Source of the DNA: Colwellia sp.
GTDB lineage: Bacteria > Pseudomonadota > Gammaproteobacteria > Enterobacterales > Alteromonadaceae
Reading direction: 5' to 3'
NCBI GenBank assembly: GCA_002733765.1
Contig: NVWU01000016.1
Coordinates: 1-64,000, forward strand
DNA length: 64,000 bases
The notes beneath the pieces are model-generated. The model made no database searches. It had not been told where the DNA came from and worked only from the letters and a program-made list of their open reading frames with translations. Position numbers and translations under genes: made by a program. Positions 52,783 to 62,363 of the stretch are shown here, piece by piece; position 1 is the stretch's first letter; each line of letters begins with the position of its first letter.

Positions 52783-53988
52783 GTGCTGTTTATGCCCGAT
52801 AATGTTCATGAAAAAGAGGTTCCAAGAACAAAAAGGACCACCGCAGTGTTAGCACTGATAGCCTGTCAGGTGGGACTTCATGCCTGTATGCAATCGATGC
52901 GCTTGGCAACGCCACTAGAAATTTTGTCTGAGGGTTATGGTGAACTGGAAGTTGGCATTTTAATTTCACTTTTTGGCCTTGCACCAGCCTTGTTGGCTAT
53001 TCCTGCCGGTCATATGGCAGACCGGTATGGTTACCACAATCCGGTAAGAATAGCGGCAAGTCTGTCTTTACTGGCAGTTGTTATTACCACTTTACAAGGT
53101 GGACTCGTCACTTTATTGTTTGCGGCATCTCTTAGCGGTGCAGGGTCAGGGTTTGGCATGATAGCTATTCAACGCACAGCTGGTCGCATGGCTATAAATG
53201 GTACTGACAGAATAAAAATATTCAGCTGGATTGCATTGGCACCTGCAATTGCGGGCTTTTTCGGTCCGGGAATCACTGGTGTATTAATTGATCTTTATGG
53301 CTTTCGAGTGGCCTTTGGCGCGATGGCCGTTCTGCCTATTGCTACCTTCTTCTTTTCATGGTTGGTGCCTGCTGAAAAAATTAATTATAGTGCTTACAAT
53401 GAAAAAAAAGATAAATCTTCTAAATCTCTATTCACCGAACCCTTATTTATTCGATTATTGATTATTAACTGGCTTGTGACTGTCAGTTGGGGGGTATTTA
53501 GTATGGCCCTGCCTATCTTGAGTCACGAACGGGAAATGAGTGCATCGGTAGTGGGTTTTATATTTATGGTGTATTCACTTTCATCAATAGTGGTGAGAGT
53601 CATTATTCCTTTTGTCGCAAAGAGGCTTTCTGATCAGGTCATGCTTGGCGTAACCCTATTGCTTAATGCGGGTGTCTTTGTTTTATTTCCTTTTATAAAC
53701 AGCGAGTTACCTATGGTGTTACTTGCCGCTGTTTTAGGGGTTGCACTGGGTATGATCCAGCCATTAATGCTAGTAATGCTTTATCAAATAACACCAAAAA
53801 GCAGGGAAGGTGAGGCATTAGCCTTACGATCTGCTTTTGTGCATGTTTCTATGGCCACTATGCCAGTAATGTTTGGTGTGCTTGGATCTGTTGTAGGTAT
53901 AGGGGCACTTTTTTGGTTGATGGCAACACTACTTGCTACGGGTAGTATGCAGGCTCGACACTTTATTAGAGTTAAAGATCCGAATTGA
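52783..53988 (+). CDS. MFS transporter
   Basis: 401 aa, 12-TM pattern, GHMADRYGYHNPVRIA loop 2-3 motif. Confidence 0.88.
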   Translation: MLFMPDNVHEKEVPRTKRTTAVLALIACQVGLHACMQSMRLATPLEILSEGYGELEVGILISLFGLAPALLAIPAGHMADRYGYHNPVRIAASLSLLAVVITTLQGGLVTLLFAASLSGAGSGFGMIAIQRTAGRMAINGTDRIKIFSWIALAPAIAGFFGPGITGVLIDLYGFRVAFGAMAVLPIATFFFSWLVPAEKINYSAYNEKKDKSSKSLFTEPLFIRLLIINWLVTVSWGVFSMALPILSHEREMSASVVGFIFMVYSLSSIVVRVIIPFVAKRLSDQVMLGVTLLLNAGVFVLFPFINSELPMVLLAAVLGVALGMIQPLMLVMLYQITPKSREGEALALRSAFVHVSMATMPVMFGVLGSVVGIGALFWLMATLLATGSMQARHFIRVKDPN

Positions 53989-54147
53989 TCTTGAATAGTC
54001 ATTTAAATAAAAACGAGTCACAAATAATAAAAGTGTTTAAATTAAACCCTGATACTGTTACCTTAGTACAACTAAAGTTATTTATACAGTTTATCAATAG
54101 GTGTTTCAATTGGTTGATCTCTGAAAGATAATGTTAACCGTTAATGA

Positions 54148-55440
54148 GTGGTGAGTAATATGTCCAACAAGCACAATAACAATTTGGAAAAAGCGTTTGC
54201 CGATGTCGCCGATAACTATCGCGGGCAAGATGTCGACTTGAATGCTATTTATCGGGATATGCGTAAGAACACTCCGGTAATTGCCGAAGATTTTATGAGT
54301 AAATTAGGGGTACCGAATATAGCCGGTCTTGATGCAGAACGCCCCACCTTTACGCTATTTAAATACAGCGATGTAATGGCAGTATTGCGTGATGCGAAAC
54401 GTTTCACTAGTGGTTTTATTGCCGAAGGCTTGGGTGCATTTTTTGATGGCCTTATTCTAACTGGTATGGATGGGGATGAGCATAAAAAAGCGCGTGCCTT
54501 ATTGCAGCCTATTTTTATGCCTGATGTCGTTAATACTTGGCGTGATACTAAAATGGACCCGATTATTCGTAATGAATATCTGATCCCTATGCAGAAAGAG
54601 GGTAAAGCAGACTTGATGGAGTTTGCGCTCTACTTTCCGATTCGTTTGATCTATTCATTAATTGGTTTTCCAGAAGACGACCCAGAAAAAGTACAACAAG
54701 TCGCTGCTTGGTCTTTAGCGATTTTGGCAGGGCCTCAAGTAACGCCGGAAAAGGCCGAACAAGCGCGTAAGACGGCGATGGAAGCTGCGCAGTCTTTGTA
54801 CGATGCAGTAAAAAAAGCGGTGGTTGAAGTGCGTAAAAATGGTGCAGAGGGAGGGGATTTGATTAGCCGTTTAATTCGTGCGGAGTATGAAGGACGCCAG
54901 CTAGATGACCATGAAATTACTACCTTTGTGCGTTCATTGCTACCTGCTGCTGGTGAAACTACAACACGTACATTTGGTTCCCTTATGACACTTTTATTAG
55001 AAAGACCAGAGGTACTGGAGAGGGTCCGTGCTGACCGATCTTTAATCGGTAAAGCTATAGATGAGGCGGTGCGTTTAGAGCCTGTAGCAACCTTTAAGGT
55101 GCGTCAAACTTCTGAAGACTTGGAAATAGGTGGTCTACAAATTCCAAAAGGAGCGATGGTGCAGTGCATTGTTGCATCTGCGAATCGTGATGAAGATATA
55201 TATGAAAACAGCGAAGAATACATTATTGACCGTAAAGTAAAGCCGTCGTTTGGCTTTGGCTTCGGCCCACACATGTGTATCGGCCAATTCATTGCAAAAA
55301 CGGAAATGATTGTGGCATTAAATGCCATTCTGGATCTTTTTCCAAATATCAGGCTGGACCCAGATATGCCAAAACCAGTAATTTCTGGTGCTCAATTACG
55401 TGGTCCGCATGAGGTTCATGTAGTTTGGGATCAAGTTTAA
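54148..55440 (+). CDS. Cytochrome P450 (2), paralogue of P450 (1)
   Basis: LLPAAGETTTR and FGFGFGPHMCIGQF; aligns along its full length with 49327-50610. Confidence 0.94.
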   Translation: MVSNMSNKHNNNLEKAFADVADNYRGQDVDLNAIYRDMRKNTPVIAEDFMSKLGVPNIAGLDAERPTFTLFKYSDVMAVLRDAKRFTSGFIAEGLGAFFDGLILTGMDGDEHKKARALLQPIFMPDVVNTWRDTKMDPIIRNEYLIPMQKEGKADLMEFALYFPIRLIYSLIGFPEDDPEKVQQVAAWSLAILAGPQVTPEKAEQARKTAMEAAQSLYDAVKKAVVEVRKNGAEGGDLISRLIRAEYEGRQLDDHEITTFVRSLLPAAGETTTRTFGSLMTLLLERPEVLERVRADRSLIGKAIDEAVRLEPVATFKVRQTSEDLEIGGLQIPKGAMVQCIVASANRDEDIYENSEEYIIDRKVKPSFGFGFGPHMCIGQFIAKTEMIVALNAILDLFPNIRLDPDMPKPVISGAQLRGPHEVHVVWDQV

Positions 55441-55608
55441 CTCAGACAGAATGTAAGAATATGCTCTACTTTATTGAAAGTGTTAGACAGAATGATGAAA
55501 AGTGTTTAGTATTGATATGTTGATAATTTCAAATAACATTAAATAACAAATATAGGGACGCTGTAGATTCTTTTAGATAAAGCAGTTTTACCCGTCGGAG
55601 GATTTTAA

Positions 55609-56916
55609 ATGAAACTCGAAGATATGATTTTAGTCAGTGTTGACGACCATGCGATTGAACCACCTGGAGCGTTTACTCGCCATATGCCAGCTAAGTTCAA
55701 GGGGCGTGAACCTAAAGTAGAGAAACTCAATGGTCGCGATATTTGGATGTTTGAAGAGCAAGCTACCGGATATATGGGACTTAACTCTGTAGTAGGGCGT
55801 CCTAAATCAGAATATGGTATGGAGCCGCTAGGTTATGACCAAATGCGCCGTGGCACTTGGGATATTAAAGCCCGTGTTGAAGATATGGATGCTAACGGTG
55901 TTTTGGGTTCTTTGTGTTTTCCTACGTTCCCCGGTTTTGCCGGACAACGTTTTCAGGTAATGCCAGATAAAGCCGTGAGTCTAGCTGCTATTCAGGCATA
56001 CAATGATTGGCATTTACATGATTGGTGTAATGCTGCGCCGGGCCGTTTTATTCCATTAATGATGGTGCCTTGGTGGGACATGCAGGCAGCTGCGGCTGAA
56101 GTTAAGCGCATGGCTGATCAGGGCGTTCACGCGCTTACTTTATCAGATAACCCGACTGTACATGGTTATCCGTCTATCCATAACCCACATTGGGATCCAT
56201 TATGGAAAGCCTGTGAAGATAATAATGTCGTAATTTGCTGCCATATTGGTACCGGTGTGAAGGCAGCACATGCCTCAGACGAATCGCCAATTGATGCGTG
56301 GATTACGTCAATGCCTATTTCTATATCTAACTCTGCGGCTGACTGGATTTGGGCGCCGTTCTGGAAACGCCATCCTAAATTGCGTATGGCATTGTCGGAA
56401 GGTGGAATTGGTTGGATTCCTTACCTGTTAGAACGCGCTGACTTTACGCATGGGCATCACAAAGAGTGGACTAACTCTAATTTTGGTAATAAAAAGCCAA
56501 GCGATATTTTTAATAAGCATATTATTACCTGCTTCATTGAAGATGAATTTGGTCTACATAACCTTGATTACATGAATGTGGACAAAGTGACTTGGGAATG
56601 TGATTACCCGCACTCAGATTGCACATGGCCATATTCTGCTGATGTATTCTGGAAACAGTCGCAGCACCTTTCTGATGAAATTATCAATAAAGTGACTCAT
56701 CTTAATGCTATGCGTGAATTTTCCTATGACCCTTTCGCTATTCTGGGTCGTGAAAATTGTACTGTAGGAGCACTAAAAGCTAAGGCAACCCATGTCAGCA
56801 TTGAACCAGCCTTAGGTTTAGGTGGCGCTGCTCCAGTCTCTGATGCTAAGAAACCAGTTACATCTGGTGATATTAATAAAATGTTTGAAGGTGCTGACGC
56901 GGGCACCGCACTTTAA
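55609..56916 (+). CDS. Amidohydrolase-2-family (ACMSD-like TIM-barrel) hydrolase
   Basis: 435 aa; SVDDHAIEPPGAF, CCHIGTG, WECDYPHSDCTWP. Confidence 0.85.
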   Translation: MKLEDMILVSVDDHAIEPPGAFTRHMPAKFKGREPKVEKLNGRDIWMFEEQATGYMGLNSVVGRPKSEYGMEPLGYDQMRRGTWDIKARVEDMDANGVLGSLCFPTFPGFAGQRFQVMPDKAVSLAAIQAYNDWHLHDWCNAAPGRFIPLMMVPWWDMQAAAAEVKRMADQGVHALTLSDNPTVHGYPSIHNPHWDPLWKACEDNNVVICCHIGTGVKAAHASDESPIDAWITSMPISISNSAADWIWAPFWKRHPKLRMALSEGGIGWIPYLLERADFTHGHHKEWTNSNFGNKKPSDIFNKHIITCFIEDEFGLHNLDYMNVDKVTWECDYPHSDCTWPYSADVFWKQSQHLSDEIINKVTHLNAMREFSYDPFAILGRENCTVGALKAKATHVSIEPALGLGGAAPVSDAKKPVTSGDINKMFEGADAGTAL

Positions 56917-56982
56917 TAAAACCGCTTTAGGTGTGCGTTTATAAAGACGCATATCTACTTCTATTTACTTGAGCCTTGATAC

Positions 56983-58185
56983 TTGACGTTTACAACTAGT
57001 ATCAAGACGTTGTCAGATGCTGATTCGGCAGGTACATATATGTCAATCGAACAATTTAAATACAGCTCTATACCTGCAGAGGCTGAGAAATTACGTGTCG
57101 AAGTGCGCGCGTTTCTGCAGCAGGAATTAGCTGAGTTTCCAAATATAAAACGCGCCGACTCTTGGATTGGTTTTGATGCGCAGTTTAGTCGTAAATTAGG
57201 TCAACGTGGCTGGGTGGGTATGGCGTTGCCAAAACAGTATGGTGGTTCAGATGCTAGTGCATTCGAGCGTTATGTTGTAATGGAAGAGCTATTGGCTGCC
57301 GGAGCGCCCGTTTCCGCACACTGGTTTTCAGATCGCCAAAGTGGTCCGCAAATTTTGAAATTTGGTACTGAAAAACAAAAAAACTTCCACTTGCCAGCGA
57401 TCTGTCGCGGAGAGCAGTATTTTTGTATTGGAATGAGTGAACCCAATTCAGGATCTGATCTAGCGTCTATTAAATCCCGTGCAGTGCTTCAAGGTGATAA
57501 GTTGATTGTTAACGGACAAAAAGTTTGGACGACTAACGCGCATCTTGCTCATTACATGATAGCACTGGTTAGAACCAGTGAAGGCGAGAAACGCCAGCAA
57601 GGCTTGTCACAGATCATTATTGATTTAAGCTTGCCTGGCATTACTGTACGTCCAATTAAAGATTTGGTAGGTGGAGCACATTTTAACGAAGTCTTTTTAG
57701 ATAATGTAGAGTTAGATGCAGACGCAATCATCGGCACTGAAGGTGAAGGCTGGTCACAAGTGACAGCTGAACTAGCGATGGAACGCAGTGGACCTGAGCG
57801 GTTTTTAAGCTCTATGGCCTTGCTGAATAGTCTGATCGGCATTATTGGCACTAAGCCAGATGCTTTACAGGCAAAAGAAATTGGTCGTTTAACCGCTAAA
57901 TTAATTACATTACGTAATATGTCTTTATCTGTTACTCAACAGTTGTCTGAGGGAAAAAGTCCAGTTTGGGCTGCATCTTGTGTGAAAGCCTTTGGTGCCA
58001 CATTCGAACAAGAAATTCCCGAGCTAGCGCAGGCTTTATGCGATATTTCACCTACATCATTGGGTGGCAGCGAGCATGCTCAGGTACTGGCGTACCTTAT
58101 GCAAATGGCGCCTTCTTTTTCTTTGCGCGGTGGTACCCGAGAAATTCTGCGTGGTATTATTGCGCGTGGCTTAGGAGAAAACTGA
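56983..58185 (+). CDS. Acyl-CoA dehydrogenase (subunit 1 of adjacent pair)
   Basis: CIGMSEPNSGSDLASIKSRA..., LRGGTREILRGIIARGLG; in-frame ATG at 57040 is an alternative start. Confidence 0.9.
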   Translation: MTFTTSIKTLSDADSAGTYMSIEQFKYSSIPAEAEKLRVEVRAFLQQELAEFPNIKRADSWIGFDAQFSRKLGQRGWVGMALPKQYGGSDASAFERYVVMEELLAAGAPVSAHWFSDRQSGPQILKFGTEKQKNFHLPAICRGEQYFCIGMSEPNSGSDLASIKSRAVLQGDKLIVNGQKVWTTNAHLAHYMIALVRTSEGEKRQQGLSQIIIDLSLPGITVRPIKDLVGGAHFNEVFLDNVELDADAIIGTEGEGWSQVTAELAMERSGPERFLSSMALLNSLIGIIGTKPDALQAKEIGRLTAKLITLRNMSLSVTQQLSEGKSPVWAASCVKAFGATFEQEIPELAQALCDISPTSLGGSEHAQVLAYLMQMAPSFSLRGGTREILRGIIARGLGEN

Positions 58186-58187
58186 TT

Positions 58188-59252
58188 ATGAGAGATATTT
58201 TTGATTCAACAATAGAACGTTTTTTTCTTGATATGGTAAGTACCGAACAAGTTTTACACGCCGAAAAAGAAGGCTGGCATGAAGAGCTATGGGGATCTTT
58301 GGATGAGTTAGGTTTTACCCTTGCTATGGCACCGGAAAGTGCTGGTGGAGCAGGTGCAAACTGGACAGATTTATGTGGGGTGGCTCGTTTAACAGGCAGC
58401 TATTCACTTCCACTTCCTTTACTTGAAGCTATTTTTTCTAACTGGTTACTTAGTCTGTGTGGGCTAGACCCCTTAACTGGTGCGTTAACCTTTGCGGCCA
58501 AATCAGATCTGAAATTGATCGAAGAAAAACTCACAGGTGTTTTGCAAGATGTGCCTTGGGGGCGTTATGCCGGACATATACTCGCGATAGTACCTGAGGC
58601 AGAGCAAAATCACCTTGTGGTATTTACCTCTGAGCAAATCGAAAGCGTGGAGCAGGTAAATAATGTTGCGGGTGAAGCGCGTGATACACTCGTTTTAGCT
58701 CAAGTGAAACCTGCGTTCTCCACTGTTTTACCAGCGCAGTTTCCAGCCAATATATTACAGCTAGGTGGGGCAATGATACGTTCGGCACAAATTGCCGGAG
58801 CTTTACATAAAGCAATGAACATTTCCCATGAATATGCCGCAGAACGAGTGCAGTTTGGTCGCCCAATTGGCAGCTTTCAGGCTATTCAGCACCAACTTGC
58901 ACAAATGGCTGAACATGTTACAGCCTCTGTTATATCAGCTGAAGCAGCATTTTCTGGCTCACCCGACGCACTCGATCCTCTGGCTGTGTGTGCCGCCAAA
59001 ATTTGTACTTCTGAAGCCGCTGGTGTAGGGGCTTCGATTGCGCATGCTGTGCATGGTGCTATTGGTTTTACTCACGAACATCCTCTTCATCTATTAAGTC
59101 GCCGCTTATGGTCTTGGCGCAGCGAATTTGGGTCGGAAACGTACTGGGCAAAACAGTTGGGTGAAGCCGTTTGTAAACATGGATATCAAGACTTCTGGCC
59201 CGCAGTTACCGCTGGGCATTTTGATACATTTCAAAAAGAGATACGCGAATGA
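58188..59252 (+). CDS. Acyl-CoA dehydrogenase-like protein (subunit 2 of adjacent pair)
   Basis: SHEYAAERVQFGRPIGSFQAIQHQLA, AIGFTHEHPLHLLSRRLWSWRSEFG; ATG at 58188 after AGGAG preferred over ORF start 57966. Confidence 0.88.
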   Translation: MRDIFDSTIERFFLDMVSTEQVLHAEKEGWHEELWGSLDELGFTLAMAPESAGGAGANWTDLCGVARLTGSYSLPLPLLEAIFSNWLLSLCGLDPLTGALTFAAKSDLKLIEEKLTGVLQDVPWGRYAGHILAIVPEAEQNHLVVFTSEQIESVEQVNNVAGEARDTLVLAQVKPAFSTVLPAQFPANILQLGGAMIRSAQIAGALHKAMNISHEYAAERVQFGRPIGSFQAIQHQLAQMAEHVTASVISAEAAFSGSPDALDPLAVCAAKICTSEAAGVGASIAHAVHGAIGFTHEHPLHLLSRRLWSWRSEFGSETYWAKQLGEAVCKHGYQDFWPAVTAGHFDTFQKEIRE

Positions 59253-60049
59253 AACCGTTTTTAATAATTGAGCGTGAAGGTGCGGTAATTACTGCACGGA
59301 TGGATCGCCCTGAAACACGTAACGCATTAACCGAGCCGCAATATATTCAAGAATTTGTTGATTTGTGCAGTGTAATCCGTCTTGACACCACGATTAAAGT
59401 TTTAATTTTAACTGGCAATGGTTCTGCATTTTGTGCGGGTGGTAATGTTAAGGATATGCGAGATCGTACTGGTATTTTTGAAGGATCACCCTTTGAATTA
59501 CGAAATCAATATCGTAATGGTATTCAGCGTATTCCCTTGGCGCTTTATGAACTGGAAGTACCCATTATCGCTGCAATCAATGGCGCAGCTATTGGTGCGG
59601 GGCTCGACTTAGCTTGCATGTGTGATGTTAGGATTTCGGTTGAGAGTGCTAAATTTGCTGAAAGTTTTATTAAGCTCGGTATTGTACCGGGTGACGGTGG
59701 AGCTTGGTTTTTACCACGAATTGTTGGTTTGCCAAAAGCAAGCATTATGGCCCTAACCGGTGATGCTATTGACGGTAAAAAAGCATTGGAGTGGGGACTG
59801 GTTACCGAGCTTGTAAGCTCAGACGAGTTAGACGATGCCGCCATGAAAATGGCTCAAAGAATGGCAGAGAATCCCGGCCATGGCCTTAGGCTAACGAAAC
59901 GTTTACTCCGAGAAGGTCAACATATGCGACTGGATTCACTGTTGGAACTCTCAGCCGCCTTTCAGTCAATTGCTCACCATACTGAAGATCATTCTGAAGC
60001 AGTAAATGCGTTTCTTGAAAAGCGTAAACCCAAATTTACTGGTAAATAA
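59249..60049 (+). CDS. Enoyl-CoA hydratase/isomerase
   Basis: 266 aa; GNGSAFCAGGNVKDM, AAINGAAIGAGLDLACMCDVRI; ATGA overlap with previous gene. Confidence 0.93.
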   Translation: MKPFLIIEREGAVITARMDRPETRNALTEPQYIQEFVDLCSVIRLDTTIKVLILTGNGSAFCAGGNVKDMRDRTGIFEGSPFELRNQYRNGIQRIPLALYELEVPIIAAINGAAIGAGLDLACMCDVRISVESAKFAESFIKLGIVPGDGGAWFLPRIVGLPKASIMALTGDAIDGKKALEWGLVTELVSSDELDDAAMKMAQRMAENPGHGLRLTKRLLREGQHMRLDSLLELSAAFQSIAHHTEDHSEAVNAFLEKRKPKFTGK

Positions 60050-60080
60050 TTAACATAAACTGAATTGTTGAGGACTGTAT

Positions 60081-61205
60081 ATGCGTTCTGTATTCCGAGA
60101 AGATCATGAGTTGTTTAGAGAAATGGCACGTCGCTTTATAGAAAAAGAGATTACTCCTAATCTACATGAATGGGAAAAGCAAGGTATTGTGCCTAAAGAG
60201 CTTTGGTTAAAAGCTGGTGAGATTGGCTTGTTGTGTTCCTGTGTGCCTGAAGAGTTTGGTGGCGCTGGCGGTGACTATGGTCATTCCGCTGTTATGGTTG
60301 AAGAACTGGCGCGGGCAAATGCAACCGCTATTGGCTTTACTACTCACTCAGAAATCGTGACAAATTACTTGGTTGCGTACGGCAACGAGGAACAAAAAAA
60401 CAAGTGGCTTGCTAAGATGGTTACCGGCGAAGTGATTGGTGTGATTGCCATGAGTGAACCGGGTGTAGGCAGTGATTTACGTTCTATGCGCATGACGGCA
60501 CGCCGAGAAGGCGATGAATACGTGATTTCCGGTCAAAAAACCTTTATTACCAATGGTGGCAATGCCGATTTAGTGGTGGCGGCTTGTAAGCTTGATCCTA
60601 ACTCGCGTGACCTAACGTTAATCTGCATTGAGACGGATCGCAAAGGTTTCACCAAAGGACGTTTGTTGGATAAAATTGGTTTAAAAGGGCAGGATACTTC
60701 AGAACTGTTTTTTGACGATGTTCGGGTACCTGTAACTAATCGCTTAGGCGAAGAGAATGAGGGCTTTAAATACCTCTTCCATCAGCTTGCTTGGGAACGC
60801 CTAATTATTGCTATACGTGCAGCTCAGTGTATTGAAACATTACTTGAAGAAACAATAGAATACACGCGCGATCGTCGGGCGTTTGGTAAAGCTATTTTTG
60901 ATTACCAAAATACTCGCTTTAAACTTGCCGAAGTGAAGGCCAAAGCCACTATGTTGCGTGCTTTTGTTGATAGTTGCTTAGTTAAAGTGTTAACAAATGA
61001 CCTTTCCGCGGAAGAAGCGGCAATGGCTAAACTTGTGGGTTCTGAATTGCAGGGGCAAATGTTAGATGAATTGTTGCAGTTACATGGGGGGTATGGTTTT
61101 ATGACCGAATATAAAATAAGCCGAGCGTGGGTAGATGCGCGTGTTGCGCGTATTTACGGAGGCACTTCCGAAATTATGAAAGAAATTATCGCCCGTTCAC
61201 TATAA
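60081..61205 (+). CDS. Acyl-CoA dehydrogenase
   Basis: 374 aa; AMSEPGVGSDLRSMRMTA, LHGGYGFMTEYKISRAWVDARVARIYGGTSEIMKEIIARSL. Confidence 0.93.
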   Translation: MRSVFREDHELFREMARRFIEKEITPNLHEWEKQGIVPKELWLKAGEIGLLCSCVPEEFGGAGGDYGHSAVMVEELARANATAIGFTTHSEIVTNYLVAYGNEEQKNKWLAKMVTGEVIGVIAMSEPGVGSDLRSMRMTARREGDEYVISGQKTFITNGGNADLVVAACKLDPNSRDLTLICIETDRKGFTKGRLLDKIGLKGQDTSELFFDDVRVPVTNRLGEENEGFKYLFHQLAWERLIIAIRAAQCIETLLEETIEYTRDRRAFGKAIFDYQNTRFKLAEVKAKATMLRAFVDSCLVKVLTNDLSAEEAAMAKLVGSELQGQMLDELLQLHGGYGFMTEYKISRAWVDARVARIYGGTSEIMKEIIARSL

Positions 61206-61341
61206 TGGTGGATACTGTCCTAACCTTACATTGTGAACTAAGACACCTGTTTCCTTACTAGCGAGTATAGATACAGCGCCAATACATGGCGATTTGAACA
61301 CATGCCTTTCACCTAATAGATGAAAGGCATTCTAAATACGT

Positions 61342-62250
61342 TTAACTACCGCAAATCTGAATCAACAATTCTCGCATAGCTTGTGCTGGTTCGCTCAGAA
61401 CTACATCTTTTTTCCAAATAATCCCCACTTGCATATCAGGCACCTGATTTTCTATCGGTCGTGATTCAATCTTCTTTCCTTCAAGTGACCAGGGTCTGTA
61501 AACCATATCAGATAAGATAGTAACACCAAAACTGTGGGCAATTAACCCCCGTAAGCCTTCCATAGAACTGGTTTTTAAGCCAATATTTAGGGTTTCTCCA
61601 CATGACTCCCAATAGCGCCTTGTTGATTCTTCACCTTCATCCTCGGTAATTTGTATGTAAGGATACTGGCTGACGTCTCGCAGCGATACTCGATCTTGTT
61701 TTAGTAGCGGATGATTGGCACAAACCCAAAGTTGGCGGCGAGAGCGTATAAGAATATGGTGCGAGAAAGGCTGTAAATTATCAGTATTAGAAATAATCAC
61801 AATGCCTAATTCTGTTGAACCATCTAGTACTGCTTTCTCTATGGCTGAGCGGTTCATATCACGCAGATCTATTTCGACATTGGGGTAATTCGCTCGAAAT
61901 CTTGCGAGTAAATTGGGTAAAAAATATCCTAACACAGTATATGACGCTAAAACTTTAACAGAACCTTTAAGAGTGTGCGTATTAAATCGTGGTTCGCGTA
62001 AGGCATCTTCAAGAGAATCTAACATTTCTTTAGCACGTAAATAGAAACGATGCCCTTCGGGCGTTAAGGTCACACCTTGTTGTTGACGTTCAAAGAGGCG
62101 CACTTTCATTAGTTTTTCAAGTGACTTTATCGCTGATGTAATAGCCGATTGAGAAACATATGTGCTGCGAGCTGCTTTGGAAAGTTGCCCAGTTTCAGCG
62201 GTGGCAATAAAATATCTAAGCTGTTTTAGAGAAACACTTCTAATGTCCAT
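61342..62250 (-). CDS. LysR-family transcriptional regulator
   Basis: 302 aa; LKQLRYFIATAETGQLSKAARSTYVSQSAITSAIKSLEKLM. Confidence 0.92.
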   Translation of the reverse strand: MDIRSVSLKQLRYFIATAETGQLSKAARSTYVSQSAITSAIKSLEKLMKVRLFERQQQGVTLTPEGHRFYLRAKEMLDSLEDALREPRFNTHTLKGSVKVLASYTVLGYFLPNLLARFRANYPNVEIDLRDMNRSAIEKAVLDGSTELGIVIISNTDNLQPFSHHILIRSRRQLWVCANHPLLKQDRVSLRDVSQYPYIQITEDEGEESTRRYWESCGETLNIGLKTSSMEGLRGLIAHSFGVTILSDMVYRPWSLEGKKIESRPIENQVPDMQVGIIWKKDVVLSEPAQAMRELLIQICGS

Positions 62251-62363
62251 TATCTGTTTATTTAATACCTGTATGCACTTTTTGTGATTTTACATTATTT
62301 GAATACTTTTGCATAATATGTTTAACTTATTTTGATGTGTTAGAATATAAACAGGAAATAAAA

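Noticed and set aside
57966-58187. N-terminal extension of the second ACAD ORF
   Set aside because: Overlaps the previous ACAD out of frame; ATG 58188 has a good Shine-Dalgarno (AGGAG).
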